Source: Acinetobacter sp. CS-2 (lineage in GTDB: Bacteria; Pseudomonadota; Gammaproteobacteria; Pseudomonadales; Moraxellaceae). Taken from it: a DNA stretch of 64,000 nt. The stretch covers positions 1 to 64,000 of the forward strand of contig NZ_CP067019.1 in the NCBI RefSeq assembly GCF_016599715.1, written 5' to 3'. Position 1 is the stretch's first letter; every line of letters begins with the position of its first letter. The position numbers and the translations under genes are program-made. Below are positions 51,414 to 62,098 of the stretch, in pieces. The notes beneath the pieces are model-generated. The model was not told the origin of the DNA. It saw only the letters and a program-made list of their open reading frames with translations, and did not search any database.

Positions 51414-54400
51414 ATTTAGGCTCGAACTTTAACCTGTCGGAATGGGCACTGAAAAATAAAGGCTTGATTCTTTATTTCATGCTGCTACTCGGCATTGTCG
51501 GCATTGTGTCCTATTCCAAACTGGCCCAAAGTGAAGATCCGCCGTTTACCTTTAAGGTGATGGTGATTCAGACCTACTGGCCGGGCGCAACCGCACAGGA
51601 AGTGTCCTTGCAGGTGACGGATCGCATCGAAAAGGAGTTGATGAGTACCGGTAATTACGAACGCATCATGGCCTATTCGCGTCCCGGTGAATCACTGGTG
51701 ACATTTGTCGCCAAAGATTCGCTGCGCTCAAACCAGATTCCCGATGTCTGGTATCAGGTGCGCAAAAAAGTGGGCGATATCCAGCATCAATTGCCGAGTG
51801 GGGTGCAGGGGCCGTTTTTTAATGATGAATTTGGCGATACCTTTGGAAATATCTATGTCCTGACCGGCAAAGATTATGACTATGCCATATTGAAGGAATA
51901 TGCCGACCGTCTGCAACTGCAACTGCAACGGGTCAAGGATGTCGGCAAGGTCAATCTGGTAGGCCTGCAAGACCAGAAAATCTGGATTGAACTGTCCAAT
52001 ACCAAAGCGGTACAGCTCGGCATTCCGGTCACAACTATTCAGCAAGCCCTGCAACAACAAAATACCGTGGCCAGTGCCGGCTTTTTTGAAACTGGCACCG
52101 ACCGCATTCAGATGCGGGTCAGCGGTCAATTAAAAAGTATTGATGAACTTAAACAAATGCCCCTGTTGGTGGCAGGAAAAACCATTCAGCTGGGTGATGT
52201 TGCGGACATTTATCGTGGCTTTAGCGAGCCGGCCCAGCCACGCATGCGTTTTATGGGCGAAAATGGGATTGGCATTGCCGTATCCATGCGCAAAGGTGGC
52301 GACATTCTGGCTTTGGGTAAAAATTTAGAAGCTGAATTTGCCCATTTGCAAAAATCTTTGCCTTTGGGTATGCAGCTAAAAAAAGTTTCCGACCAACCAG
52401 TTGCGGTGAAACGCAGCGTCAATGAATTCATGAAAGTGCTGGCAGAAGCGGTGATTATTGTCCTGCTGGTCAGCTTCTTTTCCCTGGGTTTTCGTACCGG
52501 TCTGGTGGTGGCATTTTCCATTCCACTTGTGCTGGCCATGACCTTTGCCGGCATGAATCTATTCGATGTCGGACTGCATAAAATTTCACTGGGCGCTTTA
52601 ATTCTGGCGCTCGGTTTATTGGTGGATGACGCCATTATTGCCATTGAAATGATGGCCGTAAAAATGGAGCAGGGCTATAGCCGGCTCGAAGCGGCAGGTT
52701 TTGCCTGGAAAACCACGGCTTTTCCCATGCTGACAGGCACTCTGATTACTGCAGCCGGCTTTTTACCGATTGCTACTGCTGCGTCCAGTACCGGTGAATA
52801 TACCCGTTCCATTTTCCAGGTGGTGACGATTGCCTTGGTGGTTTCTTGGTTTGCAGCAGTCCTTTTTGTCCCCTATCTGGGCGATAAACTGCTACCCGAT
52901 TTTAATCAAGACCTGCTGCAAAAAGCACCGTGGTATCAGCGTTTATGGGCGCGCTTACGCAGGCAACCCGAACCGCAAGCTGTGCTACATCATGCCGGTG
53001 AGCATCATGATCCCTACCAAACCAGGTTTTATCAAAAATTTAGAGGTTGGGTGAGTCAGTGTATTAGCTACCGTAAAACCGTGATTGCGACGACAGTAGG
53101 TATTTTTGTGCTGTCGGTGCTGATGTTTAAACTGGTACCGCAGCAGTTCTTTCCGCCGTCTAACCGGGCTGAAATTTTGGTGGATTTAAAGCTGGAAGAA
53201 GGGGCATCACTCACGGCTACAGAAAATGCCGTGAAAAAGGTAGAAAAATTCCTGTCGACCAAACAAGGCATCGACAATTATGTGGCCTATGTCGGCACGG
53301 GTTCCACCCGTTTCTACTTGCCACTGGACCAGCAATTGCCACAAGCCAGTTTTGCACAGTTTGTGGTTTTGGCTTCATCCCTGGATGACCGCGATGAAAT
53401 CCGCAAATCTTTAGATCATGAAATCCGTAAATTGCTGCCGGATGTGCGTACTCGGGTCTCGCTGTTGGAAAATGGTCCGCCTGTCGGTTATCCATTGCAG
53501 TATCGCGTTTCCGGTGAAGACCTGAATCTGGTGCGTCAATGGGCACATAAGGTTTCCGCCGTCATTGCAGAGAATCCGAACACCACTAATGTTCATCTGG
53601 ACTGGGGCGAACCGAGTAAGGTCATTCAGCTGAATATTGATCAGGATCGCGCCCGTCAAATGGGAGTATCAACTTTAGATTTGTCACAATTCCTGAACAG
53701 TTCCATCAGTGGTGCTGTGATTAACCAGTATCGTGAAAAACGTGAACTGATTGAAATCCGTTTGCGTGGAGACCAGAACGAACGCATCAATGTGGAATCT
53801 TTGTCCAGTCTGGCCGTACCGACTGCCAATGGCGGTTCTGTACCTCTGGCGCAAATTGCCAAAATTGAATATAAATTTGAAGATGGCCTGATCTGGCATC
53901 GTAACCGTTTGCCGACCATTACCGTACGTGCCGATATTCGGACCAAGTTGCAGCCTGCCACCGTGGTCGGGCAACTTGCCGATAAAATGGATCAGCTACG
54001 GGCCGAATTGCCAGGCGGTTATCTGGTTGAAGTGGGCGGTACGGTCGAAGAGTCGGCTCGTGGACAAAACTCGGTCAATGCCGGTATGCCGTTCTTCCTG
54101 GCAGTGGTGATGACCTTGCTGATGATTCAGCTCAAGAGTATGTCTCGTGCATTTATCGTCTTTTTGACCGCACCTTTAGGCCTGATTGGAGTTGTACTGT
54201 TTCTGTTATTGCTGAATAAACCTTTTGGTTTTGTGGCAATGCTGGGAACCATTGCCCTGTCAGGCATGATCATGCGCAATTCTTTAATCCTGATTGACCA
54301 GATTGAACAGGACATTCAGGCTGGACATGATCCTTGGAATGCCATTATCGATGCAACCGTACGTCGTTGCCGCCCGATTGTGCTGACCGCCCTGGCCGCA

Positions 54401-54559
54401 GTATTGGCGATGATTCCACTCTCCCGCAGTATTTTCTTTGGTCCGATGGCGGTGGCGATTATGGGGGGCTTGATTGTGGCGACCCTGTTGACGCTGTTCT
54501 TTTTACCGGCATTGTATGCACAATGGTTTAAAGTGAAAAAAAATAGCCAAACGGAGTAA
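51410..54559 (+). CDS. RND-family multidrug efflux permease
   Basis: A 1049-residue inner membrane proton-driven pump with 12 expected membrane helices and two large periplasmic loops. TM4 contains the proton-relay pair D406-D407 (GLLVDDAIIAIE). The N-terminus NLSEWALKNKGLILYFMLLL and the absence of an AcrB-like C-terminal tail place it with the TriC/MexK-like branch rather than AdeB, AdeG or AdeJ. It is in an operon with the adaptor and opposite a TetR gene. Substrates cannot be predicted. Confidence 0.93.
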   Translation: MNLGSNFNLSEWALKNKGLILYFMLLLGIVGIVSYSKLAQSEDPPFTFKVMVIQTYWPGATAQEVSLQVTDRIEKELMSTGNYERIMAYSRPGESLVTFVAKDSLRSNQIPDVWYQVRKKVGDIQHQLPSGVQGPFFNDEFGDTFGNIYVLTGKDYDYAILKEYADRLQLQLQRVKDVGKVNLVGLQDQKIWIELSNTKAVQLGIPVTTIQQALQQQNTVASAGFFETGTDRIQMRVSGQLKSIDELKQMPLLVAGKTIQLGDVADIYRGFSEPAQPRMRFMGENGIGIAVSMRKGGDILALGKNLEAEFAHLQKSLPLGMQLKKVSDQPVAVKRSVNEFMKVLAEAVIIVLLVSFFSLGFRTGLVVAFSIPLVLAMTFAGMNLFDVGLHKISLGALILALGLLVDDAIIAIEMMAVKMEQGYSRLEAAGFAWKTTAFPMLTGTLITAAGFLPIATAASSTGEYTRSIFQVVTIALVVSWFAAVLFVPYLGDKLLPDFNQDLLQKAPWYQRLWARLRRQPEPQAVLHHAGEHHDPYQTRFYQKFRGWVSQCISYRKTVIATTVGIFVLSVLMFKLVPQQFFPPSNRAEILVDLKLEEGASLTATENAVKKVEKFLSTKQGIDNYVAYVGTGSTRFYLPLDQQLPQASFAQFVVLASSLDDRDEIRKSLDHEIRKLLPDVRTRVSLLENGPPVGYPLQYRVSGEDLNLVRQWAHKVSAVIAENPNTTNVHLDWGEPSKVIQLNIDQDRARQMGVSTLDLSQFLNSSISGAVINQYREKRELIEIRLRGDQNERINVESLSSLAVPTANGGSVPLAQIAKIEYKFEDGLIWHRNRLPTITVRADIRTKLQPATVVGQLADKMDQLRAELPGGYLVEVGGTVEESARGQNSVNAGMPFFLAVVMTLLMIQLKSMSRAFIVFLTAPLGLIGVVLFLLLLNKPFGFVAMLGTIALSGMIMRNSLILIDQIEQDIQAGHDPWNAIIDATVRRCRPIVLTALAAVLAMIPLSRSIFFGPMAVAIMGGLIVATLLTLFFLPALYAQWFKVKKNSQTE

Positions 54560-54692
54560 TTTTTTGACAATAATCAGGTGCGAAACGTTGAAAACTTCAA
54601 TATAGTAGCACCTAATATTTGTATACATTTTTCTCAAGCAATTTACTGCATATTAAAACTCTAAACATGCGGTAAATGGGGTTGAAACGCAC

Positions 54693-55070
54693 ATGAAGCA
54701 AGACAACTTAAGCCGACTTCGCCGTTCCGTTGCGATTTCCTATGTCTTGATGTTTTTCGCGTTATTTACTGTGATTAGTGGCATATTTGCTTATTGGTTT
54801 GCGCGTAAAGTTACACAAGTGGATGAAGTGGAGGTCTGGCTTGAAGCCCAAGCCCTCTGGATCATGCGTAATATTGTGATTTATATGATTTTGGTATGTT
54901 TTGCAGCACTCTGGTTTATTCCGCTGATTTTCTTTTATTGGGATAGTGCAGTTTGGGTAAAAGGTTGTACCGTTGCAGGCGTGGTTTTCGCCATGATTGC
55001 CTTCTTATTCCTGTTGAATGCCTGGCTGAAAGGAATCTCCCGGTTTTTCAAAAATAAAGCCGTTTTCTAA
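54693..55070 (+). CDS. Uncharacterised three-span membrane protein
   Basis: A 125-residue protein with about three membrane helices (15-36, 56-80, 86-112), short basic N- and C-termini (RLRRS; FFKNKAVF), and a conserved-looking acidic loop (TQVDEVEVWLEAQ). I do not recognise the family. It lies between the efflux operon and dnaJ, with its own upstream region of 130 bases and no terminator before the dnaJ promoter. Confidence 0.65.
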   Translation: MKQDNLSRLRRSVAISYVLMFFALFTVISGIFAYWFARKVTQVDEVEVWLEAQALWIMRNIVIYMILVCFAALWFIPLIFFYWDSAVWVKGCTVAGVVFAMIAFLFLLNAWLKGISRFFKNKAVF

Positions 55071-55098
55071 TCCGAGTAAATTTTTTTCCCCTCTTTCC

Positions 55099-55126
55099 CT
55101 TGTAAAATTTGTTTCTGTCCCCAATT
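55099..55126 (+). promoter_or_regulatory. Sigma-32-type heat-shock promoter for dnaJ
   Basis: CTTGTA (55099-55104), a 14-base spacer and CCCCAATT (55119-55126) fit the sigma-32 pattern. It is about 50 bases before dnaJ. Confidence 0.65.
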
Positions 55127-55177
55127 TCACACCACAGTTAAGTATTAAATAAAATTCCGTGAGGAGCATCGCCAGAC

Positions 55178-56290
55178 ATGGCTAAACGTGATTATTATGA
55201 GGTTTTGGGCGTCGCTAAAACCGCTAGTGATGATGAAATTAAAAAAGCCTACCGTAAGTTGGCGATGAAATATCATCCAGACCGTAACCCGGACAACCCT
55301 GAAGCTGAAGAAAAATTTAAAGAAGCTGCCGAAGCTTATGAAATTTTATCCGACAGTGAAAAACGCAGCATGTATGACCGTATGGGGCACAATGCCTTTG
55401 AAGGCGGCATGGGTGGTGGTGGCTTCGGTGGTGGTTTCAGCACTGAAGACATTTTTAGTCAGTTTGGCGACATCTTTGGTGGCGCATTTGGTGGCGGTGG
55501 TGGCCGTGGTCAGCAACGTGCACGTCGCGGATCAGACCTGCGTTACGTGATGGAATTGACCCTTGAAGAAGCGGTCAAAGGCGTGAAAAAAACCATTACT
55601 TTTACTGCACCTGCACCGTGTGAGGACTGTGATGGTAAAGGCTCTAAAAATCCGAACGATGTTGAAACCTGTAAAACCTGTCATGGTACAGGTCAAGTGC
55701 GTATGCAGCAAGGTTTCTTCTCTGTTCAGCAAACTTGTAGCACCTGTCGCGGTCAGGGTAAAATCATCAAGAACCCATGTAATACCTGTCATGGTTCTGG
55801 TGTAAAAAACCGTCAGCAAACCCTTGAAGTGACTATTCCTGCTGGTGTGGACAATGGCGACCGCGTACGTTTAACCGGTAAGGGTGAAGCGATTCGTGAC
55901 GGCCAGTCTGGTGACTTATATGTTGAAGTGGTGGTGCGCGAGCATGACATCTTCCAGCGTGACGGTGCCGACCTGTATATGGATGTGCCGGTATCTATTG
56001 CCGATGCTGCATTGGGTAAAGAAATCCAGATTCCAACCCTGGATGGCCGTGTCAGCCTGAAAATTCCTGAGGGAACTCAAACCGGCAAACTGTTCCGCTT
56101 GCGTGGTAAAGGGGTTAAACCGGTACGTACCAGCATGCAGGGTGACTTGCTTTGCCGCGTAGTGGTCGAAACTCCGGTGAATTTGACTGCGCGTCAACGT
56201 GAGCTGTTAAAAGAATTGCAAGAAACGATGGATGGTGAGGACAGCAAATCATCGCCTAAGAAAAAATCGTTCTTCGGTCTGTTTGATTAA
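55178..56290 (+). CDS. dnaJ: Chaperone protein DnaJ (Hsp40)
   Basis: Delivers unfolded proteins to DnaK and stimulates its ATPase. The 370 residues comprise the J domain (HPD in [11 protein letters not shown]), a glycine/phenylalanine-rich stretch (about 75-115), four zinc-binding repeats [24 protein letters not shown] and CNTCHGSG, and two beta-rich substrate domains, a class A DnaJ. It is 38 kb from dnaK-grpE and has its own heat-shock promoter. GTGAGGAGCA is the ribosome-binding site. Confidence 0.97.
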   Translation: MAKRDYYEVLGVAKTASDDEIKKAYRKLAMKYHPDRNPDNPEAEEKFKEAAEAYEILSDSEKRSMYDRMGHNAFEGGMGGGGFGGGFSTEDIFSQFGDIFGGAFGGGGGRGQQRARRGSDLRYVMELTLEEAVKGVKKTITFTAPAPCEDCDGKGSKNPNDVETCKTCHGTGQVRMQQGFFSVQQTCSTCRGQGKIIKNPCNTCHGSGVKNRQQTLEVTIPAGVDNGDRVRLTGKGEAIRDGQSGDLYVEVVVREHDIFQRDGADLYMDVPVSIADAALGKEIQIPTLDGRVSLKIPEGTQTGKLFRLRGKGVKPVRTSMQGDLLCRVVVETPVNLTARQRELLKELQETMDGEDSKSSPKKKSFFGLFD

Positions 56291-56306
56291 TTTCAGACAC
56301 AGTTTA

Positions 56307-56344
56307 AAAAAAGGGGGGAATATTGAATATTCCCCCCTTTTTTT
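56307..56344. terminator. Intrinsic terminator after dnaJ
   Basis: AAAAAAAGGGGGGAATA and TATTCCCCCCTTTTTTT form a very stable stem with T- and A-runs on both sides, serving dnaJ and probably the convergent small gene. Confidence 0.92.
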
Positions 56345-56352
56345 ATAAGCGC

Positions 56353-56601
56353 TTATTCGATGATTGGTTTGTCAATAGCTTCGACATCTACCGATTGCGT
56401 TGCTGCTTCGCCAGCCGGTTCTTGCTTGGTCGCTGCCGGATTAGTTTCAGCTTGAGCCGGTGTAGAGCTATGGGTACGAATATTTATTTTGACTTGTGAT
56501 AAGCTTTCCAAAGTATCTCCCGCTTGGATTGCCGGTTCTGCCCACGCTGTGCTGACGATGGTTGCCATAAAAACGGTTAATGCGATTTTTTTCGAATGCA
56601 T
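56353..56601 (-). CDS. Small exported protein of unknown function
   Basis: An 82-residue protein from ATG 56601, preceded by AAGGAAA; an earlier ATG at 56622 lacks such a site. The signal peptide (MHSKKIALTVFMATIVSTAWA) is cleaved before EPAIQ. The mature part of about 60 residues is rich in A, T, E and Q and looks disordered. I do not recognise it. It stands between the dnaJ terminator and dapB, on the opposite strand. Confidence 0.65.
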   Translation of the reverse strand: MHSKKIALTVFMATIVSTAWAEPAIQAGDTLESLSQVKINIRTHSSTPAQAETNPAATKQEPAGEAATQSVDVEAIDKPIIE

Positions 56602-56857
56602 GTTGATTTCCTTATAATTCATCTTTTGATCACTCGTGTTGCGTAGTCTGCGCAGAGATGTTTACAGGGAGATGAAAATCAGCAGCAAAATCATTTATTT
56701 TTAATGCTGAACTTTCAATACAGCAACCGGTCGGGGTTGAGCCATTACATCGTGCTTTGGCATAAACATTCATCATGACCGGTTTCTTTTTAAATAAAAA
56801 ATTTCAGGCTGAAACTTAGTCTCGGTACATAGTTTTGATATAGTAAGAACAATTTAA

Positions 56858-57700
<843 letters not shown>

Positions 57701-57758
57701 AAAATCGTCAAAATCATTTATAACAATACAACAAAATTAAAATAAGAAGCTCAACGGA

Positions 57759-58403
57759 ATGAAAAAAGTGATCTTGATGGCTTGTGCCGTAGCCTGTTTG
57801 GCTGCTGCACAGGCTAAACCTGTCGATAATGCCAAGCTCAGTATTCACAAGAATAATATTAAAGTTTGGACCTACCAAAATGCTCAAAATCCTGTCTTTC
57901 AATACAAAGCTGAAACCAGTTTTGATGTGCCCATTGAAAAAGCGGTTTCCCTGATTTTAGATGTGGAAAATGCAGTGAATTGGGTCCCTTATATGGGCAG
58001 TGTCAAAGTCTTATCCCGTGATGACCAAAAAGGTGAATTCAGTTTATATATGGTGCTGGATTTTCCTTTTCCCTTAAAAGACCGTGATTTGGTGGTACAA
58101 GGCAAAATGCGTAAAGATGCACAAGGCATCATTAGCATCCAAAATAAAGCGGTGAAAAAAGGTTATCCGATCAATCCCAATTATGTACGCCTCACCGACT
58201 ATGAGGGCGATTGGACCTTCCAGCGTTTAGGCAATCAAAAAGTCAAAGTGTCGACCTATGGCTATGCCAATCCGGAAGGTTCCATTCCGCTCAGTTTCGT
58301 GAATATGTTCGTGCAGCAGCAGCCTTATCAAATGCTACAAAAAATGAAAGTGCAGTTGGGTAAAAGCAAAACTATTGCAACCTTTCCCGAAATTTTAAAA
58401 TAA
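57759..58403 (+). CDS. Exported START-domain lipid-binding-like protein
   Basis: A 214-residue protein with a signal peptide (1-19, ending AQA). The mature part follows the START/Bet v1 fold: a strand with ETSFDVPIEKAVSLILDVENAVNWVPYMGSV, central beta strands (DFPFPLKDRDLVVQG), and a C-terminal helix (VNMFVQQQPYQMLQKMKVQL). Such folds bind lipids or other hydrophobic ligands. A periplasmic lipid-related role is an inference. GCTCAACGGA upstream gives a weak ribosome-binding site. It may be co-transcribed with dapB. Confidence 0.8.
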   Translation: MKKVILMACAVACLAAAQAKPVDNAKLSIHKNNIKVWTYQNAQNPVFQYKAETSFDVPIEKAVSLILDVENAVNWVPYMGSVKVLSRDDQKGEFSLYMVLDFPFPLKDRDLVVQGKMRKDAQGIISIQNKAVKKGYPINPNYVRLTDYEGDWTFQRLGNQKVKVSTYGYANPEGSIPLSFVNMFVQQQPYQMLQKMKVQLGKSKTIATFPEILK

Positions 58404-58451
58404 GCACCAGTAATGATTCAGTTCAATATGAACGATCAATGACTTTGCATC

Positions 58452-58847
58452 TCAGGCAGACGAAATGCAGTCAACTGCTGCATGTGCTGTGTTGAGTAAG
58501 GTCTGTTCTGGAAATGGATGCGGATGTAACTTAATTTGAAATTGCCGCGCAGTCATTTGTTCACAGGCAAAGCGAAGTTTGGCTTGCTGCGGCATGATAT
58601 TCATGCCGTTTTCAGATTTGGCTTTATAAATATATAGCTGCTGATGTAACCCGCCGCTAGTGATCGGTTGGATCTGCTCAAGTTCATATTGCGTCAGTTT
58701 TTGGGCACTCAAAAAACCTTGAATTAAAGATTTACAGATAAAATTTTGCTGGCTTTGAGCTTGAGTGTGCTGTTGGGGTTGGCACGCCATAAGCGTGAGT
58801 GTGCTGAAGATGATTAGACCTGCTCGAAACTGCGTGAAGTCATTCAT
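58452..58847 (-). CDS. Predicted lipoprotein
   Basis: A 131-residue protein with a lipoprotein signal (lipobox LMAC, about residue 22) followed by a glutamine-rich linker (QPQQHTQAQSQQN). The mature domain has three further cysteines (in ICKSL, FACEQ and VDCIS). I do not recognise the family. It is convergent with the START gene and divergent from the MocR gene. Confidence 0.7.
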   Translation of the reverse strand: MNDFTQFRAGLIIFSTLTLMACQPQQHTQAQSQQNFICKSLIQGFLSAQKLTQYELEQIQPITSGGLHQQLYIYKAKSENGMNIMPQQAKLRFACEQMTARQFQIKLHPHPFPEQTLLNTAHAAVDCISSA

Positions 58848-58894
58848 TTAATTGTCCCCCTATCGTTATTTTTGAGATATCAACCTGATGCATT

Positions 58895-58956
58895 CAGATT
58901 AAATCTGTTAACTTAATGGGTACAGATACAAAAATGATTAAAAAAAGGGTACAGAT
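58895..58956. promoter_or_regulatory. Likely MocR operator: direct repeats and palindrome
   Basis: Two exact direct repeats GGGTACAGAT lie at 58918-58927 and 58947-58956, 29 bases apart (nearly three helical turns), the second covering the ribosome-binding site and start codon of the regulator gene. A perfect palindrome CAGATT-A-AATCTG lies at 58895-58907. MocR regulators commonly bind spaced direct repeats, so autoregulation is likely. Confidence 0.55.
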
Positions 58957-60391
58957 GGCTTTTCAATATCAGCAGCTTGCGCAGCAGTTGGCACAGAAAA
59001 TTTATAGTGGTGAATTGGCCGCAGGGCAGCGTCTTTATGCGCTACGTCAATTTTCACAGCAGCATCAGATCAGTTTAAATACCGCGAAACGCTGCTATGA
59101 ATTACTTGAAGCCAAAGGCCTGATTTATGTCAAAGAAAAGTCTGGTTATTTTGTACAATCCTCACAGAAAGCCCAGCAAATTGCCGTGCCGAATCATCCT
59201 GATTTTGATTCCCGACCACGTGAAATTTCGAATTTAGAATTGCAAATTCAGATCCATGAAGCATCTGCAAATAGTCGCCTGATTCATTTGGGTTCAATTC
59301 AGTTGTCCCCAAATTTTGTTCCTGTTGAAGCAATCAGACGTTCAATCCAAAGGGCATTAAAGCATTGTAAACCAGAAGATTTTTTATATAACAATCGGCA
59401 AGGTCATCCACAATTGCGTGAAGCTTTGTCGGCACATTGGGCTGAAGATGGTTTTTACATGCCTAAGGATGATATTTACATCGGCAATGGTTGTATGCCT
59501 GCTTTGTCAGTGATGTTGCAAAATCTGAGTGCGGAAGGGGAGAGTGTCATTGTTCCGACGCCGAACTATAACGGGCAATTGCAATTATTGGCTTTATTGA
59601 AGCGGAAAATTGTTGAAATTCCTGCCAATACGGAAGGTTTTGATTTAGATCGTTTAGAGCAGGCGATGCGGGATTCAGGCGCGAAAGTATGCTTATTGAC
59701 TGCAAATTTTCAAAATCCTTTGGGTTTTTGTTTAAGTAATGAAGATAAGGAACGAATTGCACAACTGGCTGAAAAATATCAATGTTATGTGATTGAAGAT
59801 GATATTTATGTTGAGTGTAGTTTCAATGCAAAGCGACCATTGCCTATCAAATATTGGGATCGGGCGGGCTATGTGATCTATTGTGGGTCGATTTCAAAAT
59901 CTTTATCGCCTTCTTATCGGGTGGGGTGGTTTTGTCTTCCACCACATTTGCAACATTTGCGTCCCAAATTACTTTTGCAAAATGATTCGGTGAATACGCC
60001 TTTGCAGTTAGGACTTGCCGATTTGATTTTTAGTCGTGCGTATCGCCAACATCTTGCTGAATTGCGTCCTAAATTAATGGTGCAAGTCGAGCAGTATCGT
60101 CAGTATATTTACGATGCTTTTCAAGGGGTTGATATCCGTCTAAATCGGCCTCAAGGCAGTTATGCACTGTGGTTGCAGATGCCTGAACAAATAGACAGTT
60201 TGGCGCTGTATTACCATGCGCAAAAACATGGCATCAACATTGTGCCAGGTTTAATTTTTGGTGAGGACAATCGTTATAACAACTGTATTCGTCTAAATGC
60301 CGGGCATGAGTTGTCTGTAGATATTCAGCAGGCCATTTTGTTGCTTGCAGATTGGGTGCGTAAGGAATGCAGAAACACAAATGTCATCTAG
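58955..60391 (+). CDS. MocR-type regulator (GntR plus aminotransferase)
   Basis: A 478-residue fusion. An N-terminal GntR winged helix (about 1-70: AAGQRLYALRQFSQQHQISLNTAKRCYELLEAKG) is followed by a type I aminotransferase domain with the PLP lysine at about 315 in GSISKSLSPSYRVGW and DDIYVECSF upstream. In this class PLP or an amino compound is the effector. ATG 58955 has AAGGG upstream; ATG 58916 has none. The target pathway is not obvious: neighbours are a lipoprotein and a convergent alcohol dehydrogenase. Confidence 0.88.
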   Translation: MAFQYQQLAQQLAQKIYSGELAAGQRLYALRQFSQQHQISLNTAKRCYELLEAKGLIYVKEKSGYFVQSSQKAQQIAVPNHPDFDSRPREISNLELQIQIHEASANSRLIHLGSIQLSPNFVPVEAIRRSIQRALKHCKPEDFLYNNRQGHPQLREALSAHWAEDGFYMPKDDIYIGNGCMPALSVMLQNLSAEGESVIVPTPNYNGQLQLLALLKRKIVEIPANTEGFDLDRLEQAMRDSGAKVCLLTANFQNPLGFCLSNEDKERIAQLAEKYQCYVIEDDIYVECSFNAKRPLPIKYWDRAGYVIYCGSISKSLSPSYRVGWFCLPPHLQHLRPKLLLQNDSVNTPLQLGLADLIFSRAYRQHLAELRPKLMVQVEQYRQYIYDAFQGVDIRLNRPQGSYALWLQMPEQIDSLALYYHAQKHGINIVPGLIFGEDNRYNNCIRLNAGHELSVDIQQAILLLADWVRKECRNTNVI

Positions 60392-60418
60392 ATTAATGAG
60401 TCCATAAAGCATACAAAA

Positions 60419-60446
60419 AAAAGCCTGCATGCAGCAGGCTTTTTGG
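60419..60446. terminator. Intrinsic terminator between MocR and adh
   Basis: AAGCCTGC-ATGCA-GCAGGCTT followed by TTT and preceded by A-runs. It serves the convergent genes on both sides. Confidence 0.88.
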
Positions 60447-60462
60447 GCTTAGATTTTTGCCG

Positions 60463-61485
60463 TTAAAAATCAGCTTTCAACACGATACGATAACGCACGT
60501 TTCCTGAATGCAAACGTTCAATCGCTTCATTCACCTGAGACATTGGATACATTTCAATTTGAGGTGCAATATTTTGACGTGCGGCGAATCGAAGTAATTC
60601 ACGCAGTGCTGCAGGAGAGCCTGTTGATGAGCCAGTGACAGATTTAGCACCACTGATCAGCATACCTGCGGGGATTTGCATCGGCTCAAGTGCTAGGCCG
60701 AGCATGTGAACGCTTCCATTCGGTGCCAAAGTTGAAAGATAGGCTTGCCAATCCAACGTCACATTGACCGTGCTTAAAATTAAATTGAACTTACCACGTT
60801 GTGCTTTAATCGCGGCAAGATCACGACTATTCACCACATGGTCAGCCCCCATAGCTTTAAGTTCATCGGTTTTATCTAAGTTTGAGCTGAATGCGGTAAT
60901 TTCACAGCCCCAAGCTTTGAGCAGTTTAATCGCCATATGACCTAAACCACCAATGCCGATCACGGCAACATGGTGAATGGCCTGAATTTGGTGCTGTAAA
61001 ATGGGATCAAATACCGTAATCCCGCCGCAGAGCAGAGGACCAGCACTGGTTGGATCAAGATCATCTGGAAGCGGAATAACCCATTGCCAGCCAGCACGGA
61101 CTTTGTCGGCAAAGCCACCTGCATGACCGACGATTGTCGCTGTCTTGGTTCCAGTACATTGCACTTGGCGACCATCGATACATGGGTCACAGTGTTGACA
61201 ACTTTCTGCTGTCCAGCCTATGCCCACACGTTGTCCGATTTTCAGTCCTTTGGCTTCGCTGCCGAGTTGGGTAATGGTTCCAATCACTTCATGCCCTGGG
61301 ACCACAGGATAAACCGAAGATTTCCAATCATTTTGGATAATAGAAATATCTGAGTGACAAAGACCGCAATACTCGACTTTGACTTCAACCTGATGGGCTT
61401 GTAATTCACCTGCATCAAATTGGTAGGGAACAAGGGCTTCACCACTGTTCATTGCTGCATAGGCGTGGATTGTATTGTCACTCAT
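60463..61485 (-). CDS. Zinc-dependent alcohol dehydrogenase (YahK/CAD-like)
   Basis: A 340-residue NAD(P)-dependent medium-chain dehydrogenase interconverting alcohols and aldehydes. Catalytic zinc ligands C43, H65-E66 and C153, structural zinc cysteines C96, C99, C102 and C110, and the Rossmann motif GIGGLGHMA (177-185) are present. The short form with LCHSD matches the cinnamyl-alcohol-dehydrogenase/YahK subgroup, usually NADPH-preferring aldehyde reductases. It starts 25 bases after tag and may be the last gene of that operon. Confidence 0.9.
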   Translation of the reverse strand: MSDNTIHAYAAMNSGEALVPYQFDAGELQAHQVEVKVEYCGLCHSDISIIQNDWKSSVYPVVPGHEVIGTITQLGSEAKGLKIGQRVGIGWTAESCQHCDPCIDGRQVQCTGTKTATIVGHAGGFADKVRAGWQWVIPLPDDLDPTSAGPLLCGGITVFDPILQHQIQAIHHVAVIGIGGLGHMAIKLLKAWGCEITAFSSNLDKTDELKAMGADHVVNSRDLAAIKAQRGKFNLILSTVNVTLDWQAYLSTLAPNGSVHMLGLALEPMQIPAGMLISGAKSVTGSSTGSPAALRELLRFAARQNIAPQIEMYPMSQVNEAIERLHSGNVRYRIVLKADF

Positions 61486-61509
61486 TATTCTATCCTTTAT
61501 GTTTTGAGG

Positions 61510-62079
61510 TCATTCTTCGTACGTGTATTTAAAGTCACAGTGATTTTCATGATCATTGACCATGCCAATGGCTTGCATCAGAGCATAGCAAGTCGTTGGG
61601 CCGACAAATTTAAAACCATTCTTTTTTAATGCTTTGGACATGGCCTGACTTTGAGCGGTTTGTGCAGGGGCGCTGCGATATTCAACTACATCATTATTGG
61701 CAATGTGTCCTTCGACAAAATTCCAAAGAAATTCCACAGGATGAATCCCTTGGGCTTTTAACTGTTGCCATGCTTTTGCATTATCTCGAATGGCAGTGAG
61801 TTTGCCGATATGGCGAATCAAACCTGAATCTTGTAATTTTTCTTGTAATTGTAGGTCACTCAACGCTGCAATTTCGGCAATGGGATATTGAAAAAAATGC
61901 TGCTGATAACAAGCCCGCTTTTTCAGTACAGTGATCCAAGACAGCCCCGCTTGTTGTCCTTCAAGACACAGCATTTCAAAGAGATGCTGCTCATCAAAAC
62001 TAGGTTTAGCCCACTCAGTGTCGTGGTAGGCAATATACAAAGGATCTTCGGAGCACCAAGCACAGCGTTGTATCGTCAT
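61510..62079 (-). CDS. tag: DNA-3-methyladenine glycosylase I
   Basis: Base-excision repair enzyme removing 3-methyladenine. ATG 62079 is chosen: AAAGGAGC lies upstream and the protein then opens with MTIQRCAWC, the family start; longer readings would run through the upstream gene in another frame. The 189 residues include the zinc-binding cysteine and histidine (RCAWC; YHDTEWAKP), the GLSWITVLKKR helix-hairpin-helix region, and the C-terminal GPTTCYALMQAIGMVNDH motif with its zinc-binding histidines. Confidence 0.95.
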   Translation of the reverse strand: MTIQRCAWCSEDPLYIAYHDTEWAKPSFDEQHLFEMLCLEGQQAGLSWITVLKKRACYQQHFFQYPIAEIAALSDLQLQEKLQDSGLIRHIGKLTAIRDNAKAWQQLKAQGIHPVEFLWNFVEGHIANNDVVEYRSAPAQTAQSQAMSKALKKNGFKFVGPTTCYALMQAIGMVNDHENHCDFKYTYEE

Positions 62080-62098
62080 GTTGAATGCTCCTTTTGAC

